A stretch of DNA of 64,000 nt from Strongylocentrotus droebachiensis (taxonomy: Eukaryota > Echinodermata > Echinoidea > Camarodonta > Strongylocentrotidae), in the NCBI GenBank assembly GCA_035222895.1, contig JAVYIG010001591.1, positions 186,001 to 250,000 of the forward strand, read 5' to 3'. The number at the start of each line of letters is the position of its first letter. Within the stretch, counting starts at the first letter, position 1. Positions 42,501 through 51,500 of the stretch are shown piece by piece. A program made the position numbers and the translations under genes. The notes below the pieces were generated by a model, which was given only the letters and a program-made list of their open reading frames with translations, searched no databases and was not told the DNA's origin.

Positions 42501-45500
42501 GGTGGTTTCAGTCTCTTCTACTGTGATTCCCGTTGTCTCTTCCACAGTTACAACAATGGTTGCAGTCTCTCCTACCGAGCCTGCTGTGGTAGCAGTCTCC
42601 GTTACTGTATCTGCGGTGGTTGCAGTCTCTTCTTCTGTGATTCCCATGGTCTCTTCTTCAGTAACTACAATGGTTGCAGTCTCTCCTACCGTGCTTGCTG
42701 TAGTAGCAGTCTCCGTTACTGTATCTGCGGTGGATGCAGTCTCTTCTACTGTGATTCCCGTGGTCTCTTCCACAGTTACAACAATGGTTGCAGTCTCTCC
42801 TACCCTGTCCACTGTGGTAGCAGTCTCCGGTACTGTATCTGCGGTGGTTGTAGTATCTTCTACTGTGATTCCCGTGGTCTCTTCTTCAGTAACTACAATG
42901 GTTGCAGTCTCTCCTACCGAGCCTGCTGTTGTAGCAGTCTCCGTTACTGCAGCTGCGGTGGTTGCAGTCTCTTCTACTGTGATTCCCATGGTCTCTTCTT
43001 CAGTAACTACAATGGTTGCAGTCTCTCCAACCGTGCCTGTTGTGGTAGCAGTCTCCGTTACTGTATCTGCGGTGGTTGCAGTCTCTTCTACTGTGATTCC
43101 CGTGGTCACTTCTTCAGTTACTACAATGGTTGCAGTCTCTCCAACCGTGCCTGTTGTGGTAGCAGTCTCCGTTACTGTATCTGCGGTGGTTGCAGTCTCT
43201 TCTACTGTGATTCCCGTGGTCACTTCTTCAGTAACTACAATGGTTGCAGTCTCTCCTACCGAGCCTGCTGTGGTAGCAGTCTCCGTTACTGTATCTGCGG
43301 TGGTTGCAGTGTCTTCTACTGTGATTCCCGTGGTCTCTTCCTCAGTAACTACAATGGTTGCAGTCTCTCCTACCGAGCCTGCTGTGGTAGCAGTCTCTGT
43401 TACTGTATCTGCGGTGGTTGCAGTGTCTTCTAATGTGATTCCCGTGGTCTCTTCTTCAGTAACTACAATGGTTGCAGTCTCTCCTACCGAGCCTGCTGTG
43501 GTAGCAGTCTCAGTTACTGCAGCTGCGGTGGTTGCAGTCTCTTCTACTGTGATTCCCATGGTCTCTTCTTCAGTAACCACAATGGTTGCAGTCTCTCCAA
43601 CCGTGCCTGTTGTGGTAGCAGTCTCCGTTACTGTATCTGCGGTGGTTGCAGTCTCTTCTACTGTGATTCCCGTGGTCACTTCTTCAGTAACTACAATGGT
43701 TGCAGTCTCTCCTACCGAGCCTGCTGTGGTAGCAGTCTCCGTTACTGTATCTGCGGTGGTTGCAGTCTCTTCTACTGTGATTCCCGTGGTCTCTTCCACA
43801 GTTACACCAATGGTTGCAGTCTCTCCTACCCTGTCCACTGTGGTAGCAGTCTCCGTTATTGTATCTGCGGTGGTTGCAGTCTCATCTACTGTGATTCCCG
43901 TGGTCTCTTCTTCAGTAACTACAATGGTTGCATTCTCTCCTACCGAGCCTGCTGTTGTAGCAGTCTCCGTTACTGCAGCTGCGGTGGTTGCAGTCTCTTC
44001 TACTGTGATTCCCATGGTCTCTTCTTCAGTAACTACAATGGTTGCAGTCTCTCCAACCGTGCCTGTTGTGGTAGCAGTCTCCGTTACTGTATCTGCGGTG
44101 GTTGCAGTCTCTTCTACTGTGATTCCCGTGGCTTCTTCTTTAGTTACTACAATGGTTGCAGTCTCTCCTACCGTGCTTGCTGTGGTAGCAGTCTCCGTTA
44201 CTGTATCTGCGGTGTTTGCAGTGTCTTCTACTGTGATTCCCGTGGTCTCTTCCTCAGTAACTACAATGGTTGCAGTCTCTCCTACCGAGCCTGTTGTGGT
44301 AGCAGTCTCTGTTACTGTATCTGCGGTGGTTGCAGTGTCTTCTACTGTGATTCCCGTGGTCTCTTCTTCAGTAACTACAATGGTTGCAGTCTCTCCAAAC
44401 GTGCCTGCTGTGGTAGCAGTCTCCGTTACTGTATCTGCGGTGGTTGCAGTCTCTTCTACTGTGATTCCCGTTGTCTCTTCTTCAGTAACTACAATGGTTG
44501 CAGTCTCTCCTACCGTGCTTGCTGTGGTAGCAGTCTCCGTTACTGTATCTGCGGTGGTTGCAGTGTCTTCTACTGTGATTCCCGTGGTCTCTTCCTCAGT
44601 AACTACAATGGTTGCAGTCTCTCCTACCGAGCCTGCTGTGGTAGCAGTCTCTGTTACTGTATCTGCGGTGGTTGCAGTGTCTTCTACTGTGATTCCCGTG
44701 GTCTCTTCTTCAGTAACTACAATGGTTGCAGTCTCTCCAAACGTGCCTGTTGTGGTAGCAGTCTCCGTTACTGTATCTGCGGTGGTTGCAGTCTCTTCTA
44801 CTGTGATTCCCGTTGTCTCTTCTTCAGTAACTACAATGGTTGCAGTCTCTCCTACCGTGCTTGCTGTGGTAGCAGTCTCCGTTACTGTATTTGAGGTGGT
44901 TGCAGTTTCTTCTAGTGTGATTCCCGTGGTCTCTTCTTTAGTAACTACAATGGTTGCAGTCTCTCCTACCGTGCTTGCTGTGGTAGCAGTCTCTGTTACT
45001 GTATCTGCGGTGGTTGCAGTCTCTTCTACTGTGATTCCCATGGTCTCTTCTTCAGTAACTACAATGGTTGCAGTCTCTCCTACCGTGCTTGCTGTGGTAG
45101 CAGTCTCCGTTACTGTATTTGAGGTGGTTGCAGTTTCTTCTAGTGTGATTCCCGTGGTCTCTTCTTTAGTAACTACAATGGTTGCAGTCTCTCCTACCGT
45201 GCTTGCTGTGGTAGCAGTCTCTGTTACTGTATCTGCGGTGGTTGCAGTCTCTTCTACTGTGATTCCCGTGGTCTCTTCTTTAGTAACTACAATGGTTGCA
45301 GTCTCTCCTACCGTGTTTGCTGTGGTAGCAGTCTCCGTTACTGTATCTGCGGTGGTTGCAGTGTCTTCTACTGTGATTCCCGTTGTCTCTTTTTCAGTTA
45401 CTACAATGGTTGCAGTCTCTCCTACCGTGCTTGCTGTGGTAGCAGTCTCCGTTACTGTATCTGCGGTGGTTGCAGTGTCTTCTACTGTGATTCCCGTGGT

Positions 45501-48500
45501 CTCTTCTTCAGTAACTACAATGGTTGCAGTCTCTCCTATCGTGCTTGCTGTGGTAGCAGTCTCCGTTACTGTATCTGCGGTGGTTGCAGTGTCTTCTACT
45601 GTGATTCCCGTGGTCTCTTCTTCAGTAACTACAATGGTTGCAGTCTCTCCTACCCTGTCAACTGTGGTAGTAGTCTCCGTTACTGTATCTGCGGTGGTTG
45701 CAGTGTCTTCTACTGTGATTCCCGTGGTCTCTTCCTCAGTAACTACAATGGTTGCAGTCTCTCCTACCGAGCCTGCTGTGGTAGCAGTCTCTGTTACTGT
45801 ATCTGCGGTGGTTGCAGTGTCTTCTACTGTGATTCCCGTGGTCTCTTCTTCAGTAACTACAATGGTTGCAGTCTCTCCTACCGAGCCTGCTGTGGTAGCA
45901 GTCTCCGTTACTGTATCTGCTGTGGGTGCAGTCTCTTCTACTGTGATTCCCGTTGTCTCTTCCACAGTTACTACAATGGTTGCAGTCTCTCCTACCGAGC
46001 CTGCTGTGGTAGCAGTCTCCGTTAATGTATCTGCGGTGGTTGCAGTCTCTTCTTCTGTTATTCCCATGGTCTCTTCTTTAGTAACTACAATGGTTGCAGT
46101 CTCTCCAAACGTGCCTGCTGTGGTAGCAGTCTCCGTTACTGTATCTGCGGTGGTTGCAGTCTCTTCTACTGTGATTCCCGTTGTCTCTTCTTCAGTAACT
46201 ACAATGGTTGCAGTCTCTCCTACCGTGCTTGCTGTGGTAGCAGTCTCCGTTACTGTATCTGCGGTGGTTGCAGTGTCTTCTACTGTGATTCCCGTTGTCT
46301 CTTCTTCAGTTACTACAATGGTTGCAGTCTCTCCTACCGTGCTTGCTGTGGTAGCAGTCTCCGTTACTGTATCTGCGGTGGTTGCAGTGTCTTCTACTGT
46401 GATTCCCGTGGTCTCTTCTTCAGTAACTACAATGGTTGCAGTCTCTCCTATCGTGCTTGCTGTGGTAGCAGTCTCCGTTACTGTATCTGCAGTGGTTGCA
46501 GTGTCTTCTACTGTGATTCCCGTTGTCTCTTCTTCAGTAACTACAATGGTTGCAGTCTCTCCTACCCTGTCCACTGTGGTAGTAGTCTCCGTTACTGTAT
46601 CTGCGGTGGTTGCAGTGTCTTCTACTGTGATTCCCGTGGTCTCTTCCTCAGTAACTACAATGGTTGCAGTCTCTCCTACCGAGCCTGCTGTGGTAGCAGT
46701 CTCTGTTACTGTATCTGCGGTGGTTGCAGTTTCTTCTACTGTGATTCCCGTGGTCTCTTCTTCAGTAACTACAATGGTTGCAGTCTCTCCTACCGAGCCT
46801 GCTGTGGTAGCAGTCTCCGTTACTGTATCTGCTGTGGGTGCAGTCTCTTCTACTGTGATTCCCGTGGTCTCTTCTTCAGTAACTACAATGGTTGCAGTCT
46901 CTCCTACCCTGTCAACTGTGGTAGTAGTCTCCGTTACTGTATCTGCGGTGGTTGCAGTGTCTTCTACTGTGATTCCCGTGGTCTCTTCCTCAGTAACTAC
47001 AATGGTTGCAGTCTCTCCTACCGAGCCTGCTGTGGGAGCAGTCTCTGTTACTGTATCTGCGGTGGTTGCAGTCTCTTCGACTGTGATTCCCGTTGTCTCT
47101 TCTTCAGTAACTACAATGGTTGCAGTCTCTCCTACCGTGCTTGCTGTGGTAGCAGTCTCCGTTACTGTATCTGCGGTGGTTGCAGTCTTTTCTACTGTGA
47201 TTCCCGTTGTCTCTTCTTCAGTAACTACAATGGTTGCAGTCTCTCCTACCGTGCCTGCTGTAGTAGCAGTCTCTGTTACTGTATATGCGGTGGTTGCAGT
47301 GTCTTCTACTGTGATTCCCGTTGTCTCTTCTTCAGTTACTACAATGGTTGCAGTCTCTCCTACCGTGCTTGCTGTGGTAGCAGTCTCCGTTACTGTATCT
47401 GCGGTGGTTGCAGTGTCTTCTACTGTGATTCCCGTGGTCTCTTCTTCAGTAACTACAATGGTTGCAGTCTCTCCTATCGTGCTTGCTGTGGTAGCAGTCT
47501 CCGTTACTGTATCTGCGGTGGTTGCAGTGTCTTCTACTGTGATTCCCGTGGCCTCTTCTTCAGTAACTACAATGGTTGCAGTCTCTCCTACCCTGTCAAC
47601 TGTGGTAGTAGTCTCCGTTACTGTATCTGCGGTGGTTGCAGTGTCTTCTACTGTGATTCCCGTGGTCTCTTCCTCAGTAACTACAATGGTTGCAGTCTCT
47701 CCTACCGAGCCTGCTGTGGTAGCAGTCTCTGTTACTGTATCTGCGGTGGTTGCAGTGTCTTCTACTGTGACTCCCGTGGTCTCTTCTTCAGTAACTACAA
47801 TGGTTGCAGTCTCTCCTACCGAGCCTGCTGTGGTAGCAGTCTCCGTTACTGTATCTGCTGTGGGTGCAGTCTCTTCTACTGTGATTCCCGTGGTCTCTTC
47901 TTCAGTAACTACAATGGTTGCAGTCTCTCCTACCCTGTCAACTGTGGTAGTAGTCTCCGTTACTGTATCTGCGGTGGTTGCAGTGTCTTCTACTGTGATT
48001 CCCGTGGTCTCTTCCTCAGTAACTACAATGGTTGCAGTCTCTCCTACCGAGCCTGCTGTGGGAGCAGTCTCTGTTACTGTATCTGCGGTGGTTGCAGTGT
48101 CTTCTACTGTGATTCCCGTGGTCTCTTCTTCAGTAACTACAATGGTTGCAGTCTCTCCTAACGAGCCTGCTGTGGTAGCAGTCTCCGTTACTGTATCTGC
48201 TGTGGGTGCAGTCTCTTCTACTGTGATTCCCGTTGTCTCTTCCACAGTTACTACAATGGTTGCAGTCTCTCCTACCGAGCCTGCTGTGGTAGCAGTCTCC
48301 GTTAATGTACCTGCGGTGGTTGCAGTCTCTTCTTCTGTGATTCCCATGGTCTCTTCTTTAGTAACTACAATGGTTGCAGTCTCTCCAAACGTGCCTGCTG
48401 TGGTAGCAGTCTCCGTTACTGTATCTGCGGTGGTTGCAGTCTCTTCTACTGTGATTCCCGTTGTCTCTTCTTCAGTAACTACAATGGTTGCAGTCTCTCC

Positions 48501-51500
48501 TACCGTGCTTGCTGTGGTAGCAGTCTCCGTTACTGTATCTGCGGTGGTTGCAGTGTCTTCTACTGTGATTCCCGTTGTCTCTTCTTCAGTTACTACAATG
48601 GTTGCAGTCTCTCCTACCGTGCTTGCTGTGGTGGCAGTCTCCGTTACTGTATCTGCGGTGGTTGCAGTGTCTTCTACTGTGATTCCCGTGGTCTCTTCTT
48701 CAGTAACTACAATGGTTGCAGTCTCTCCTATCGTGCTTGCTGTGGTAGCAGTCTCCGTTACTGTATCTGCGGTGGTTGCAGTGTCTTCTACTGTGATTCC
48801 CGTTGTCTCTTCTTCAGTAACTACAATGGTTGCAGTCTCTCCTACCCTGTCCACTGTGGTAGTAGTCTCCGTTACTGTATCTGCGGTGGTTGCAGTGTCT
48901 TCTACTGTGATTCCCGTGGTCTCTTCCTCAGTAACTACAATGGTTGCAGTCTCTCCTACCGAGCCTACTGTGGTAGCAGTCTCCGTTACTATATCTGTTG
49001 TGGCTGCAGTCTCTTCTACTGTGATTCCCGTGGTCTCTTCTTCAGTAACTACAATGGTTGCAGTCTCTCCTACCGTGCTTGCTGTGGTTGCAGTTTCTCC
49101 TACCCTGTCCACTGTGGTAGCAGTCTCTGTTACGTTATCTGCTATGGTTTCAGTTTCTCCTACTGTTTCTGTTGTGGTCGCAGTCTCTTCTAGTGTATAT
49201 ACTGTGGTCTCTTTTGGGATTACATAGTAATTAAAAGAAAGATCCTTTTTTTAAATTATAGAATTACCGCTGTCAGTAATACGTTTCTCTATTACGGTAT
49301 AATTTATAAAGTGTTACGAATTCATACTTAGTAAACAAAATAATTCCGAAATATAATTATTTTAATTCTTGTTTTTTCGAATGTTTGTTCAATAGATGGA
49401 ACCAATCTCAAGGTGTCGAGGTGTCATCTGCAGCTCGTCTTTTTTCTTCACTTTAGTTCTCCTTTTGTACTTTTGCCTGTATGTCTTGTCAAATTCTTTC
49501 AACCAAACAATTGTTATCATCGATCCTTTCGCAAAAGCTCGTCCCCACCCAAGAAAATAGCTTTAACATCTCGAAATCAGAATAAAATATCCTTTTCTTA
49601 AAGAATAGCTCGATATATAAAACAATATTATAACTATTATCTATTACCATCATCTATCTATCACTATTATCATTCTATACAAAGTCTTATTAATCCTGCA
49701 CACGAGGCGTTGTGTTGATTGCACCATTACCTCTACTGATCTATTGAGCTTTTGAAAATAGCGAACGCGTGCATCAGTAATTCCAAACAATGTTTGCAAT
49801 GATACGAAAAGCTTTCATTGGTTTGGGTGATTATGACATGTAGGCTTTTAACAACTTTAAAATTTAGTAGTCAAGCTGTCATCCGCTAATGTGAACTTTC
49901 CAAGCCAAAGAATTGTTAACACAATTTGTGTTTTGGGGCGGTTCCAAATCACGGGAGCGAGGTTAAGCGACACTGAATAGCCAGGGTCACTACAATATGA
50001 ATTAAGGATTAATCATCTTATTTCAGGTGGTTTCTTCCACCTTCCTGGACTAGAAGTGTTTTTTAAGAGTATATGATATGGGCATAATCCCGTCAAATAT
50101 TATCTCCAGTATTAAGGGCGTTTTCTCTTACTGCTGAAGGAGATGGATTGACCGATCTGAGGGCTCTTTTTAATGTTGGTTTTTAAATTACATGTTCATA
50201 TATGTCAGGGGCGGATCCAGCCGGCGACAGGGGAGGGCGCCAATTCGTGAGAAAAAAATTAGCTGCGGATGATTCGCTCAGTGTGGGGGGGGGGGGGTAG
50301 TGAGCACTATTTCTTTTTTGTTTGCTCCCGAAAATTTGAAAATCGCGCCGGCCGAAAATTCGCTCAGTGGGTGTGGGTAGTGAACTCTTTTTTGTTGGGG
50401 GGGGGGCCTCGAAAATTTGAAAACTAGCACCCTCCCCCCCCCCCCCCCCCCCCTTTCCCTCCCCCCTTGAGCGCCAGGGGAGGGGGCTCATCTAAAAATA
50501 ACAGTTAAAACTGACGTGTTTTTACACATTTTTTTTTCCAAGGGGGGAGGGGGCGGGGAGCACGCCACTGATATATGTATTGTGCATTTTACTTTACTTT
50601 TTTCGACGTAACTCTCGTATGGCGCATCGAATACAGCGCCAGTCGCTCTGCGCAGTCCTATGTAAGCAAAATAACGCATCATGTGCAATAGACATATGGA
50701 AGTACTAACAAAAGTTGTACGCTTAAACAAAAAAATGTTTTTTATGAAAAGAATATTTGTGTATGTTCTTACCTATCTCAGTAATTTGAGTCAAGCATGA
50801 CGTGATTACCTGTAAGAGTCAGTCACAACATTGAAACATATTACACAATAGAAACATGATCACTAAATGTGTTTTCTATTATGGTCTAGATTAAGAACAT
50901 ACAACAGTAAAAACAATTTAAATACAACAGAAATTCATAGATGCACATAACATGACACACAGAAAAACAATGATATATGGAAAATAGAATGCCATTTTAA
51001 CTATGAAAACACTCTATTCTAACAAAGACAAATTTGTTAATTCATATTATAAAAATCAGTACCTTAAAATGATAATCCGGAGTTTTATAGCAGATGTCGA
51101 ATTATGATATAACGTCTCTATGCGCTTCTAATGAGTTTTGGATTATTTATCATTATTATGATTATTATTAGTAGTAGTAGTAGTAGTAGTAGTATAGTAG
51201 TAGTAGTATTTCGCTTATCTATCATAGCTACTTTAAACTAACAATTGTTAAATATGACACCATTTATGGGTTGTCAATATCAGTGAAGGGACATGGGGGT
51301 CCTGCAACAGCAGACTCATTCAGAAAATGCTCAGCAGTCTGAATTTGACCACGTGGACACAGGCCAGAGTCAATGTGCCAATATGATTTATTCTTGAAAT
51401 ACAATATTTATATATTGCCAGCATTTTTTTATTAATCATTATTCATCAGTCTTTATTGATCAATACATTTTTTGATATAAACGTTATCTACATAAATAAA

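Noticed and set aside
40877..49210. CRISPR-like or satellite array
   Set aside because: Units are contiguous, coding and in frame with flanking cbEGF exons; there are no spacers.
40879..49227. Plus-strand ORF of about 2,780 codons as a real gene
   Set aside because: It is the mirror of the repeat exon and has no signal, domain or splice support. A stop-free 114-bp unit explains its length. Kept only as a finding to test.
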